DNA of 64,000 nt from Robertmurraya kyonggiensis. GTDB lineage: Bacteria > Bacillota > Bacilli > Bacillales > Cytobacillaceae. A model generated the notes under the pieces. The model ran no database searches. It was not told where the DNA came from and worked only from the letters and a program-made list of their open reading frames with translations. This document shows positions 49,907 through 58,069 of the stretch, piece after piece (positions within the stretch are counted from its first letter, which is position 1; every line of letters begins with the position of its first letter). A program made the position numbers and the translations under genes. Where the stretch lies: positions 930,001-994,000 of the forward strand of contig NZ_SWBM01000001.1 in the NCBI RefSeq assembly GCF_005116465.1, read 5' to 3'.

Positions 49907-50056
49907 ATGAAGAAATTTTTATTTGCTATATTTTTCAGTGCATCACTATTCTCGCTCACAGGCTGTGGGGATGATGAAATGCCTGAAGAAGGAGAAGAAA
50001 TAGAGGAAATTGAAGAGGAAGATGAAATCGGTGACGGTGAAGTAAATGATGAATGA
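49907..50056 (+). CDS. Small acidic lipoprotein, 49 residues
   Basis: ATG 49907 is nine bases after CGGAGG. It has a signal peptide with lipobox LTGC, Cys20, then a very acidic mature part of 29 residues ('GDDEMPEEGEEIEEIEEEDE'). Over half of the mature residues are Glu or Asp, giving a charged tether on the outer membrane face, perhaps for cations or basic polymers. A good terminator follows. The minus-strand frame over it is a shadow. Confidence 0.75.
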   Translation: MKKFLFAIFFSASLFSLTGCGDDEMPEEGEEIEEIEEEDEIGDGEVNDE

Positions 50057-50085
50057 GGAGGGCATAGGCTCTCCTCTTTTATTTT
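50055..50085 (+). terminator. Rho-independent terminator
   Basis: GAGGAG / CTCCTC stem extended by GGC/GCT, with TTTT following. It overlaps the stop codon region of the small lipoprotein. Confidence 0.75.
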
Positions 50086-50170
50086 GTTCGCATGTAAACA
50101 GCCAAACAATAATATAGATAGAAGTAAACAGGCTAGGAATGACTTGAATTTTATAAAAGGGGGGCGTGAC

Positions 50171-50998
50171 ATGCTACATATCGTAGCTTGTATTAAGCAG
50201 GTTCCGGATACGAAAATCATAAAAATGAATCCGAAAACAAACACGATGGATCGAAGAACAGCTCCAGCAATTCTAAATCCTTACGACGCACATGCCGTTG
50301 AAGAGGCTGTCAGAATAAGAAATCGTTATGGTGGAACAGTTTCTGTCGTGACAATGGGACCACCACCAGCGGTAAAAGCGATCAAAAAATGTATTGAAAT
50401 TGGTGCAGATGAGGGCTATTTAATTACCGATCGAAGATTTGCTGGGGCAGACACACTTGCAACAAGCTATGCAGTCACGAAAGCGATAGAAAAAATCTCT
50501 AAAACAAATCCTGTTGACCTGATTATTTGCGGAAAAATGTCCATTGATGGGGACACAGGACAAGTGGGACCAGGAATTGCAAGACGCCTAGATATTCCGC
50601 CACTTACTTCAGTAAATAAGGTCGTGGAAGTCAATCAAGAAAAGGGATATGCTATTGTTCACAGAAAGTTTGAGGATGGCCATGAAGTGGTTCAATCGAC
50701 GTTGCCTTGCCTTCTATCTGTTGAAAAAACAATCAATGAAGTACCATACTCAACTTTTCCCAATATGTTAAAGGCAGCAAAATACGAACCTTATATTTGG
50801 TCCGTGGATGATTTAGAGGATGTAGATATTAAGCAATTAGGGTTGAAGGGCTCGCCAACGATTGTTTCGAAAGTATGGACACCATCAAAGCCAGAAGGTG
50901 GAACAATTTTCGAGGGGAATGCCAAGGAACAAGTAGAACAATTGCTTTCTATTATTCTTGAAAAGAAAGAATTGTTTACTGTGAAGGAGGAATCTTGA
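50171..50998 (+). CDS. fixA: FixA, electron transfer flavoprotein beta subunit of the Fix complex
   Basis: This 275-residue ETF-beta fold has 'LHIVACIKQVPDTKIIKMNP', 'NPYDAHAVEEAVRIRNRYGG', 'CIEIGADEGYLITDRRFAGA' and 'LIICGKMSIDGDTGQVGPGI', with the ETF-beta 'ARRLDIPPLTSVNKVVEVNQ'. It carries the AMP/FAD of the bifurcating site with FixB. ATG 50171 follows GGGGGGCG; the longer frame from 50084 overlaps the terminator upstream. fixB begins at its stop (TGATG). Confidence 0.9.
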   Translation: MLHIVACIKQVPDTKIIKMNPKTNTMDRRTAPAILNPYDAHAVEEAVRIRNRYGGTVSVVTMGPPPAVKAIKKCIEIGADEGYLITDRRFAGADTLATSYAVTKAIEKISKTNPVDLIICGKMSIDGDTGQVGPGIARRLDIPPLTSVNKVVEVNQEKGYAIVHRKFEDGHEVVQSTLPCLLSVEKTINEVPYSTFPNMLKAAKYEPYIWSVDDLEDVDIKQLGLKGSPTIVSKVWTPSKPEGGTIFEGNAKEQVEQLLSIILEKKELFTVKEES

Positions 50999-52032
50999 TG
51001 GATTTCCAAGATTACAAGGATATTTGGGTCTTCATTGAGGAAAAGGATGGTGTGATTGCTCCGGTCTCACTTGAACTATTAGGGGCTGGGAGAAAGCTTG
51101 CTGATAAAAGAGCTTCTAACCTAGCAGGAGTATTAATCGGAGAAAATGTAAAAAATCTAGCTTCGACGATATTTGAGTATGGGGCAGATATTGTGTATGT
51201 ATATGACCAACCAATATTTAAACATTACCGTACCGAATCCTTTATGAAGGCACTACTAGATTGCTCCAACAAATATAAGCCTGAAATTATTTTATATGGC
51301 GCAACCTCTACGGGGAAAGACTTGGCGAGTGCGGTTGCTACTGACCTCCCGACGGGGCTCACGGCGGATACGACAGAGTTGGATGTGGAAGAGGAGACTG
51401 GCTTACTTTTAGCAAGCCGTCCAGCCTTTGGTGGAAATATTATGGCGACGATTTTGTGTAAAAAATATCGTCCTCAAATGGCGACAGTTCGAGCGAAAGT
51501 GATGAAAGCGCTCACTCCTGTACGTGGGAGAATGGGGAAAGTGATTGAAGAAAACATAGCACTAGCAGAAGAAGATATCCGCACAAAAGTGTTAGAGATT
51601 GTGAAAGAAACAACAAAAAAGGTGCGAATTGATGAAGCAGATATTATCGTCGCAGGCGGAAAAGGGTTGGGAAGTGCAGAAGGCTTTCAGATCATTCATA
51701 GATTAGCAGAAACATTAGGAGGAGTAGTAGGTGCTAGTCGTGATGTGGTGGAGGCGGGATGGGTTCCTCATGCTCATCAAGTCGGACAAGCGGGCGTAAC
51801 GGTTACGCCGAAAATCTATTTTGCAATCGGAATATCAGGAGCAATTCAGCACATCGTTGGGATGAAAAACTCAGGTTTAATTATTGCGATTAACAAAGAT
51901 AGTGAGGCACCGATTTTTGAATCATGTCACTACGGCATAGTTGGAGATGCTTTTGAAATTGTACCTATTTTAATAGAGGAATTCAAAAATGCATTAACGA
52001 GGGAGGAGGTTAGTCATGTCAGAGAAGTTTGA
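50998..52032 (+). CDS. fixB: FixB, electron transfer flavoprotein alpha subunit of the Fix complex
   Basis: This 344-residue ETF-alpha has 'VFIEEKDGVIAPVSLELLGA', 'LDCSNKYKPEIILYGATSTG', then the FAD domain 'GASRDVVEAGWVPHAHQVGQ' and 'IYFAIGISGAIQHIVGMKNS' followed by 'IAINKDSEAPIFE'. It dimerises with FixA and holds the second FAD. ATG 50998 is eight bases after AAGGAGG and overlaps fixA by one base. Confidence 0.9.
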   Translation: MDFQDYKDIWVFIEEKDGVIAPVSLELLGAGRKLADKRASNLAGVLIGENVKNLASTIFEYGADIVYVYDQPIFKHYRTESFMKALLDCSNKYKPEIILYGATSTGKDLASAVATDLPTGLTADTTELDVEEETGLLLASRPAFGGNIMATILCKKYRPQMATVRAKVMKALTPVRGRMGKVIEENIALAEEDIRTKVLEIVKETTKKVRIDEADIIVAGGKGLGSAEGFQIIHRLAETLGGVVGASRDVVEAGWVPHAHQVGQAGVTVTPKIYFAIGISGAIQHIVGMKNSGLIIAINKDSEAPIFESCHYGIVGDAFEIVPILIEEFKNALTREEVSHVREV

Positions 52033-53311
52033 TGCAATCGTTGTAGGAGCTGGACCAGCCGGAATATCGTGTGCTCATGATCTAGCAAAGGGAGGAGCTA
52101 ATGTTCTCCTGATTGAACGAGGGGAGTATCCAGGTTCGAAAAATGTCATGGGGGGTGTCCTTTACAGAAAAATGATGGAGGATATTATCCCTGAATTTTA
52201 TAAAGAGGCACCACTTGAGCGTCCTATTGTTGAACAAAGGTTTATGATGATGGAAAAAGAGTCCGCCCTTACCTTTAGTTACAAAGGGTTGGAATGGGCA
52301 AAAGAGCCGTATAACAATTTTACTGTATTACGAGCGAAATTCGACCAATGGTTCGCTGATAAAGCGGTTCAACAGGGAGCTATTTTGATCAATGAAACGG
52401 TTGTCCTTGAATGCATTGTTGAAGATGGCAGAGTCGTTGGCGTAAGAACAGATCGACCTGATGGAGACGTGTATGCAGATGTCGTCGTTCTTGCTGATGG
52501 TGTGAATTCATTATTGGCACAGTCGTTAGGTTTTCATAAAGAATATAAGCCTAATGAAGTAGCCTTAGCGACGATGGAAGTACTTAAGCTTGATAAAAAA
52601 ATAATCGAGGACCGATTCAATCTTGAAGATAATCAAGGCTGTACAATCGAATTGTTTGGCGATGCGACAAAAGGGATTGTCGGCACAGGTTTTCTCTACA
52701 CAAATAAAGATACATTAAGTCTTGGAGTAGGAACACTTCTATCAGGATTAATTAAGCATAAAATAAAGCCTTATGAGCTACTTGAGTATGTGAAAAATCA
52801 TCCAATGATACGCCCATATATTCAAGGAAGTGAACCTCAGGAATACTTAGCTCACCTTATTCCGGAAGGTGGCTACAATTCAATGGGGAAAATTGTTGGT
52901 GATGGTGTCATTGTTATCGGAGACGCATCACAGCTAGTGAATGCGATTCATCGAGAAGGTTCAAATCTAGCCATGACGTCAGGAAGACTTGCTGCTGAAA
53001 CGGTTCTTTTAGCGAAGGAAGCAGGAGATTTTTCTGAGAGAATGCTTGATCATTATCGAGTTAAATTGTTAGATGGATTCGTTGGTCAGGATATGAAAAA
53101 ATACAAGGATTCCACTCATCATTTCGAAAAGTTCCCTCAATATTTTGAACAGTATATTCCGATGGTGAATCGAGCAGCTAGTCAAATGTTTACGGTTGAT
53201 GGTTCGTCCAAATGGGAGAAACAGAAGAAGATTATGAAGGACCTCGGCTCAACGAAAGAAAAATTCAAACTCGCTCGCGATATTTATCGAGCTTGGAAGG
53301 TGGTCAAATAA
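52016..53311 (+). CDS. fixC: FixC, FAD-dependent oxidoreductase (ETF:quinone oxidoreductase-like)
   Basis: This 431-residue protein has the N-terminal dinucleotide motif 'AIVVGAGPAGISCAHDLAKG', 'NVMGGVLYRKMMEDIIPEFY', a middle 'DVVVLADGVNSLLAQSLGFH' and 'GVIVIGDASQLVNAIHREGS'. It accepts electrons from FixAB and passes them to quinone. It overlaps fixB by 17 bases and fixX by one (TAATG), showing coupled translation. Confidence 0.9.
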   Translation: MSEKFDAIVVGAGPAGISCAHDLAKGGANVLLIERGEYPGSKNVMGGVLYRKMMEDIIPEFYKEAPLERPIVEQRFMMMEKESALTFSYKGLEWAKEPYNNFTVLRAKFDQWFADKAVQQGAILINETVVLECIVEDGRVVGVRTDRPDGDVYADVVVLADGVNSLLAQSLGFHKEYKPNEVALATMEVLKLDKKIIEDRFNLEDNQGCTIELFGDATKGIVGTGFLYTNKDTLSLGVGTLLSGLIKHKIKPYELLEYVKNHPMIRPYIQGSEPQEYLAHLIPEGGYNSMGKIVGDGVIVIGDASQLVNAIHREGSNLAMTSGRLAAETVLLAKEAGDFSERMLDHYRVKLLDGFVGQDMKKYKDSTHHFEKFPQYFEQYIPMVNRAASQMFTVDGSSKWEKQKKIMKDLGSTKEKFKLARDIYRAWKVVK

Positions 53312-53607
53312 TGGGGGAACAAAACAACGCTCAGTCCATTGAAGCGAAACAGTATCTGGTGCGCTTTAACGCGGATACAAAATCACATCTTCATGTGAAA
53401 GACGAAGATATTTGTTTAACTCAATGTCCTGATAAAATTTGTACGATCTTTTGTCCAGCGGAAATCTACAAATGGGAAGATATTCGCATGCATGTAGGCT
53501 ATGAAGGCTGTCATGAGTGTGGAAGCTGTCGAATAGGATGTCCTCATCAAAATATTCGTTGGGAATATCCGAAAGGCGGTCATGGAATTGTGTTCAGGTT
53601 AGCTTAA
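53311..53607 (+). CDS. fixX: FixX, ferredoxin-like [4Fe-4S] protein of the Fix complex
   Basis: This 98-residue protein has eight Cys: C35, C39, C44 and C48 ('CLTQCPDKICTIFCPAEIYK') and C67, C70, C73 and C77 ('GCHECGSCRIGCPHQNIRWE'). The second set is a full CxxCxxCxxxCP cluster motif. In other organisms FixX is the ferredoxin-like partner that works with FixC. AAGGTGG precedes ATG 53311, which overlaps the fixC stop. The operon ends at the terminator that follows. Confidence 0.9.
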   Translation: MGEQNNAQSIEAKQYLVRFNADTKSHLHVKDEDICLTQCPDKICTIFCPAEIYKWEDIRMHVGYEGCHECGSCRIGCPHQNIRWEYPKGGHGIVFRLA

Positions 53608-53619
53608 GGAATAGGTGGA

Positions 53620-53648
53620 GGGTGAAGGACTAAGTTCTTTGCCCTTTT
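53620..53648 (+). terminator. Terminator of fixABCX
   Basis: GGGTGAAGGAC / GTTCTTTGCCC stem (with G-T pairs) around TAA, then TTTT. Confidence 0.75.
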
Positions 53649-53713
53649 CTATTGGTGCAATGAGGTATGTACTTTTTTCACAATGGATGTCAAAAGGAGT
53701 GAGGAATGAACCT

Positions 53714-54058
53714 CTATAATTGTGGCAAGTATGGAGTGGCGATGAGTTGGTCGTGCTTTGCTTTCAATTCAATGTCTCTTAAACAGGCTACGGCATCATG
53801 AAATGTTGTATGATAGGGTGATTGAAAGTAGGGAAGAAATTTATTAAATGAGCCTATTTCATTTGAAGGGAAAATTACGACGCGCCAGCTGTATTTTTTT
53901 TCACGCGCTTCAAGACCTTCTAATGCTATCAACCAATGGGTAAAACCAGCAAACAATTTTTGATATTTATCTTCGTATTCAATTGCTTGTAAATCCGTTT
54001 CATTAATGGGTATAGGTGAGATTTGATAAAAATCGCGATAATTAAATCCTTCTGTCAT
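53714..54058 (-). CDS. Uncharacterised hydrophilic protein
   Basis: This 114-residue protein has no membrane segments; it is aromatic and charged ('YQKLFAGFTHWLIALEGLEA', 'YSWRVVIFPSNEIGSFNKFL', 'SPYHTTFHDAVACLRDIELK'). ATG 54058 is seven bases after GGGAGG; ATG 54064 overlaps that site. No family recognised. It converges on fixX and stands alone. Confidence 0.6.
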   Translation of the reverse strand: MTEGFNYRDFYQISPIPINETDLQAIEYEDKYQKLFAGFTHWLIALEGLEAREKKYSWRVVIFPSNEIGSFNKFLPYFQSPYHTTFHDAVACLRDIELKAKHDQLIATPYLPQL

Positions 54059-54165
54059 TAACATCCCTCCCTTATAGAAAAAGTAAGTCTAATAAACATT
54101 ATATGTATGACGGTGGAAAAAGATTTGTGTTTTCATAATATTTTCATTTTAATGGTGGTTATGGC

Positions 54166-54726
54166 ATGATGTTACCAGAGGTGTTGCAAGTGTTACAGGG
54201 AAAACGCATTAATTTAAGACCACTTACCTTAGCGGATGCGGAACGTTTACTAGATTTACAGATCATTAATCGAGTTTTCTTTGAACAGTTTTCGATGATT
54301 CGTACAGAGGATTACTATACGATAGCCAAGCAAAGGGAATTAATCGAAGAATGGGAGCAGAGTGTAGAAAGAGATGAAGAATATCGATTTGGCGTATTTT
54401 TAGATGAAAACTTGATTGGTACAATCAATCTTTTTCAAGTCATACGCGGCTCTCTGCAAAGTGCTTTCATTGGATATTTTCTTGATCAAAAACACAATGG
54501 GAAAGGGTATATGACAGAAGCGGTACAGCTTTTGGTTGAATATGCTTTTAGTGAGTTGAAATTGCATCGGATTGAAGCAGGTGTGATGCCACATAATATT
54601 GGTTCCATTCGTGTTCTTGAAAAAAGTGGATTCCATAAAGAAGGAATCGCACGGAAAAATGTCAAAATTAATAATCGTTGGGAAGATCATCAGGTATTAG
54701 CAATCATTAATCCGAATGACGAATAG
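54166..54726 (+). CDS. GNAT acetyltransferase, RimJ/RimL type
   Basis: This 186-residue protein begins 'QGKRINLRPLTLADAERLLD', has the CoA loop in 'IGYFLDQKHNGKGYMTEAVQ' and ends 'LKLHRIEAGVMPHNIGSIRV' and 'LEKSGFHKEGIARKNVKINN', the RimJ/ribosomal-protein acetyltransferase signature. Two ATGs (54166, 54169) are possible starts; GGTGG lies upstream. It is 22 bases from the DUF1992 gene and probably co-transcribed. Confidence 0.88.
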   Translation: MMLPEVLQVLQGKRINLRPLTLADAERLLDLQIINRVFFEQFSMIRTEDYYTIAKQRELIEEWEQSVERDEEYRFGVFLDENLIGTINLFQVIRGSLQSAFIGYFLDQKHNGKGYMTEAVQLLVEYAFSELKLHRIEAGVMPHNIGSIRVLEKSGFHKEGIARKNVKINNRWEDHQVLAIINPNDE

Positions 54727-54748
54727 TTGTGGGAAATGGGAGGTACCT

Positions 54749-55087
54749 ATGGAACGTAAATATAATGATTTAATTGGTGAGATTTTAGAAAGGTCTGGGC
54801 AAAAAGACAATTTTGACGTCAAAGGGAAAGGAAAGCCTCTTTCGAAAGACTATCTTCAGATGGATACGTTTCAGCATTTTCAAAAGATAGCCAAGGATGC
54901 AGGTTTCCTGCCACCATGGTTAAAACTGCAAAAGGATATCTCTCGACTGGTTCATGCCTGCCAAACGGAGAAGGATGTCAAAGAAATCAATAAGAAAATT
55001 AAGCAGCATAACAAAATCTGTCCTCTTCCAATGCAAAAAGGTTTGGTTAGTCTCGAACATTTAGAAAAGGCGAAGGAAATTTGGTGA
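54749..55087 (+). CDS. DUF1992 (DnaJ homologue subfamily C member 28-like) protein
   Basis: This 112-residue protein begins 'MERKYNDLIGEILERSGQKD' and has the DUF1992 core 'NFDVKGKGKPLSKDYLQMDT', 'KDAGFLPPWLKLQKDISRLV' and 'INKKIKQHNKICPLPMQKGL'. The family has this domain fused to DnaJ in eukaryotes; the bacterial stand-alone role is unknown. ATG 54749 follows GGGAGGT by six bases; the longer start at 54716 overlaps the GNAT gene. Confidence 0.83.
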   Translation: MERKYNDLIGEILERSGQKDNFDVKGKGKPLSKDYLQMDTFQHFQKIAKDAGFLPPWLKLQKDISRLVHACQTEKDVKEINKKIKQHNKICPLPMQKGLVSLEHLEKAKEIW

Positions 55088-55089
55088 AT

Positions 55090-55122
55090 GAGAAAAGTTG
55101 CCAATGAAGGCAGCTTTTCTCC
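55090..55122. terminator. Bidirectional terminator between convergent genes
   Basis: AGAAAAGTTGCC / GGCAGCTTTTCT stem (one G-T) with a loop of about five bases. T-runs occur on both strands. Confidence 0.85.
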
Positions 55123-55125
55123 ATG

Positions 55126-56136
55126 TTACTCAGAAAGTAGTTTCTTTCGATCGATGACTTCTGGTGGTTGCTCCATCCATCCGTTGTTAATCATAATTTT
55201 CACGCCATCCTCTACAAATAAAGTAATGTTTACTAATGATCTTGTGTACATAAATCCAATATCATGACGACCGTTGACAGCTGCTGAATTGCCAAAGCTC
55301 CTAATTTTCATTGAAAACATATCAACTTTATGAAAAAGCATTAATTTATCGGAAAAAGGTGGTACTGTAGATTCAGTTACTAAATGGTCGATAAAAGAGG
55401 GGGATGGCAAACTTGCTTCTCCTAGATAGTGCATATAGGTTTCAACTGCTTTTTGAGTCATATTAGTTCCTCGAATGAATAGTTCCCTGATTTTCTCCTG
55501 TTGGGCAACTTGACTAAATGCTAAAATAAGTGCCTTACTTGCTATATTGTTTTCGATATTATCATATAGATGAGTGACCTCTAATGCATGCATCGGACGA
55601 ACATGACCAAAATAGCCATTTAGAAAATCTTGCTCTACCCATTTCACTTTTTCGGGAACAGGAATGGACGGTGGTTTCAGAATGAATCCTTTCTTCATTA
55701 AAATATTATTGATTTCCTCAATTAATTCGATAGTTGCATATGTTGTATGAATGAAAAAATCCTTAACATCCTTTCGATACATTAACGGAACAGCTACATT
55801 ATATAGACTCATCCCCGCCTTAGAAGCATATTTCAAATAATGAACATAAAATTGGTCCTCAAATAATCGAGGAGCATCTAGATTCACATCTTCTTCTGTA
55901 AATCCTTGTGGAATTGGAAAGGTATCTATTTCAAAAATGCGAGTAATTGTCTCGAGAAACTCCTCGCTTAACCGAAGGGCGTGCTCTAACAAATGCTTAA
56001 CATCTTTGTCATTCACATGTCTAAGAAAGTATGTAAGAATCCATTTTGACATGCTATTTCCCATGTAAGTTGCCCATAGCTTTCCCATTTCAGCGGATGT
56101 AAGCTTTTCTAGCTGCTGCGAATTTTTCTCTTCCAA
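55126..56136 (-). CDS. DUF3231 family protein
   Basis: This 336-residue protein has two tandem four-helix DUF3231 units: the first with 'LTSAEMGKLWATYMGNSMSK' and 'LEHALRLSEEFLETITRIFE', the second with 'LDAPRLFEDQFYVHYLKYAS' followed by 'GHVRPMHALEVTHLYDNIEN' and 'KIRELFIRGTNMTQKAVETY'. Conserved His and Glu residues in the helices (also in 'FIHTTYATIELIEEINNILM') look like a ferritin-like diiron or metal site. The family occurs mostly in sporulating Bacilli. Function unknown. Confidence 0.85.
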   Translation of the reverse strand: MEEKNSQQLEKLTSAEMGKLWATYMGNSMSKWILTYFLRHVNDKDVKHLLEHALRLSEEFLETITRIFEIDTFPIPQGFTEEDVNLDAPRLFEDQFYVHYLKYASKAGMSLYNVAVPLMYRKDVKDFFIHTTYATIELIEEINNILMKKGFILKPPSIPVPEKVKWVEQDFLNGYFGHVRPMHALEVTHLYDNIENNIASKALILAFSQVAQQEKIRELFIRGTNMTQKAVETYMHYLGEASLPSPSFIDHLVTESTVPPFSDKLMLFHKVDMFSMKIRSFGNSAAVNGRHDIGFMYTRSLVNITLFVEDGVKIMINNGWMEQPPEVIDRKKLLSE

Positions 56137-56223
56137 AAGAAAATCCCCCTAGTTGTTTTTGTTTATTTTTTCCTTACAATGAGAAAATATCCGTTAAAAT
56201 CGACCAGAAGGATGCACAAGTAT

Positions 56224-56835
56224 TTAATTATGCTTATCCAACGCTAATTTCAAACCGAATCCAATCAAAACAAGGCCTGTGGATTTATCTATAACACTTT
56301 GGACCTTCGGAGACATAAGCCATTCGCGTAAAATATTGATAAATAGGACGTATATGACAAACCATGCAATTGATAGGAACGTGTACGTGGTTCCCATGAG
56401 AATAAGCTGTAAGGACGTATTTGTATCTGTTGATACAAATTGCGGTAAAAAGGTGATGAAAAAAACTGCTACTTTTGGGTTGAGCACATTGGATAATAAG
56501 CCTTGTTTGAAAGCGGAGTTTTTTACTTCTGGTTGCGTCTGCAACACTTGTTTGTTTTTTCTTTTGATAAAAGACGATAAACCAAGGTAAATCAAATAGA
56601 CGGCTCCTACATATTTAATAATTTCAAAGGCAAGAGCAGATTGCATTAAAATCGCAGATAGTCCCAAGGCGGCTGCAAAGGTATGAACTAAGCAACCCGT
56701 TGTAATACCTAGTGCGATTTTAAAACCTGCTTGTTGTCCTTGTAAAATCGTTCTCTTTGTAATGAGGGCGGTATCTATTCCAGGACTCATTACAACAAAT
56801 AATGATAGTAGTAAAAAGGTTAAAAAATCATTCAT
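56224..56835 (-). CDS. LysE/RhtB-family amino acid exporter
   Basis: This 203-residue protein has five to six membrane helices. It starts 'MNDFLTFLLLSLFVVMSPGI' (the conserved P-G), then 'KRTILQGQQAGFKIALGITT' (G-x-x-x-G), 'GCLVHTFAAALGLSAILMQS', 'YVGAVYLIYLGLSSF' and 'GLLSNVLNPKVAVFFITFLP'. Members export lysine, homoserine, threonine or other metabolites. No adjacent LysG-type regulator. The substrate cannot be determined. Confidence 0.88.
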   Translation of the reverse strand: MNDFLTFLLLSLFVVMSPGIDTALITKRTILQGQQAGFKIALGITTGCLVHTFAAALGLSAILMQSALAFEIIKYVGAVYLIYLGLSSFIKRKNKQVLQTQPEVKNSAFKQGLLSNVLNPKVAVFFITFLPQFVSTDTNTSLQLILMGTTYTFLSIAWFVIYVLFINILREWLMSPKVQSVIDKSTGLVLIGFGLKLALDKHN

Positions 56836-56968
56836 ACTAGTTGCTCCTTTTTTGGTTGATAAATTCAGATAATTTAAGATTTAGTTTAACATAATTTTGT
56901 GGAAGAAAAAGGAGAAATTGTACTTAAAGGAGAATAGAAGAAGTGAAATACATCAAAGGAGAATTATG

Positions 56969-57538
56969 ATGCTAACTAGTGAAGAGATAATTTCACTTAT
57001 AGAAAGTGATAAGTGGATGATGGAGATTTTAGAAACTGTTAAGCTATTAGATCAACCCGATTGGTGGGTTTGTGCTGGTTTTGTTCGTTCGAAAATTTGG
57101 GATGTGTTACATCAATTTGAGCAAAGAACACCGATGCCTGACATAGATGTCATCTATTTTGATCCGAGTAATATTGATGAACAGGAGGAGAAAAGGCTAG
57201 AAGAAAAACTTCAAGAGATGCTGCCAACAATTCCTTGGTCGGTTAAGAATGAGGCAAGAATGCATTTGAGAAATAGTTTTTCTCCTTATCGTTCGTCAGT
57301 GGATGCTATTTCGAAGTTTCCAGAAACTGCAACAGCTTTGGGGGTAAAACTAGATGAGTGTAACAATCTTCTGCTATCTGCTCCACATGGCATAGATGAT
57401 TTGGCCAATCTTGAGGTAAGGCCGACACCATATTTTGCAGCGTCCGATGAAAGGATGAGCAAGTATATCAATAGAGTCAGGAAAAAGAATTGGACAACAA
57501 TATGGAGTAATGTAAGCGTCTATTATAGCGAAGGCTGA
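56969..57538 (+). CDS. Nucleotidyltransferase family protein (DUF925/NTP_transf type)
   Basis: This 189-residue protein has a helical N-terminus ('EEIISLIESDKWMMEILETV'), a strand-loop 'VCAGFVRSKIWDVLHQFEQR' and the catalytic Asp pair in 'TPMPDIDVIYFDPSNIDEQE', as in the small YraN/DUF925-type polymerase-beta nucleotidyltransferases. 'HGIDDLANLEVRPTPYF' follows. ATG 56969 suits AAGGAG (spacing 6); the longer frame is rejected. The substrate is unknown. Confidence 0.78.
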   Translation: MLTSEEIISLIESDKWMMEILETVKLLDQPDWWVCAGFVRSKIWDVLHQFEQRTPMPDIDVIYFDPSNIDEQEEKRLEEKLQEMLPTIPWSVKNEARMHLRNSFSPYRSSVDAISKFPETATALGVKLDECNNLLLSAPHGIDDLANLEVRPTPYFAASDERMSKYINRVRKKNWTTIWSNVSVYYSEG

Positions 57539-57568
57539 GAAAAAATGATGGATTGGAGGGGAGCGACG

Positions 57569-57967
57569 ATGATTTTTGAGGTAACGAATCAGGTGAGAGT
57601 ATCAAACATGAAAGAAGGTCAAGAGTGGTACGAAACGGTTTTAAATAAGAAACCTGATTATATTCCACATGAAGGATTTGCAGAGTGGGAGCTAGTTCCG
57701 GGATGTTGGTTGCAGGTATCAGAAGAGACTCCTACAGAAGGAAATGGACCGATACGTTTTGGAGTGAAAAATATTGAGGCTGAAAGAAAAAGGCTCATAA
57801 AAGAGTTAGGGATCAAAGAATTCGAAATTCATTCAAGACCTGAGGTACCAGTAAAATGGGGTTCTTTTTCTGACCCATGGGGAAATCAACTTGGCTTTTT
57901 TGAGTACTTGGATAAGGAGGAAGAACAGCAGCGTATCAATATAATCATTGGAAATAGTAAAAAATAA
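57569..57967 (+). CDS. VOC-family protein
   Basis: This 132-residue protein has the VOC fold 'NQVRVSNMKEGQEWYETVLN', 'GFAEWELVPGCWLQVSEE', 'IRFGVKNIEAERKRLIKELG' and 'WGSFSDPWGNQLGFFEYLDK' (the D-P-x-G-N end). ATG 57569 follows GGAGGGG by eight bases; the longer start at 57545 lacks a site. Ligand unknown. It lies 30 bases after the nucleotidyltransferase. Confidence 0.8.
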   Translation: MIFEVTNQVRVSNMKEGQEWYETVLNKKPDYIPHEGFAEWELVPGCWLQVSEETPTEGNGPIRFGVKNIEAERKRLIKELGIKEFEIHSRPEVPVKWGSFSDPWGNQLGFFEYLDKEEEQQRINIIIGNSKK

Positions 57968-57989
57968 TAAGGACTTCAGATTGATTTTA

Positions 57990-58014
57990 CGAGGTGTAAC
58001 TACCTTGTTTTTTT
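57990..58014 (+). terminator. Rho-independent terminator
   Basis: CGAGGT / ACCTTG weak stem with a six-base loop, then TTTTTTT. Confidence 0.5.
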
Positions 58015-58020
58015 ATCCTC

Positions 58021-58049
58021 TTTACAACGTAACAGTGTTATGTTACATT
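58021..58049 (+). promoter_or_regulatory. Promoter with embedded palindrome for the yhbDEF operon
   Basis: TTTACA (58021-58026) and TACATT (58044-58049) are 17 bases apart and resemble a SigA promoter. Between and overlapping them is a perfect inverted repeat GTAACA-GTGTTA-TGTTAC (58029-58046). A palindrome within the spacer is typical of MerR-type control, and the first gene encodes a MerR-like protein, so autoregulation is likely. Confidence 0.5.
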
Positions 58050-58069
58050 ATCATCAAGAGGTGAATAGG

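Noticed and set aside
49846-50244. Minus-strand frame of 132 codons, Ser/Pro-rich
   Set aside because: It is the complement of the acidic GAA/GAG-rich small lipoprotein and of the fixA start; no binding site.
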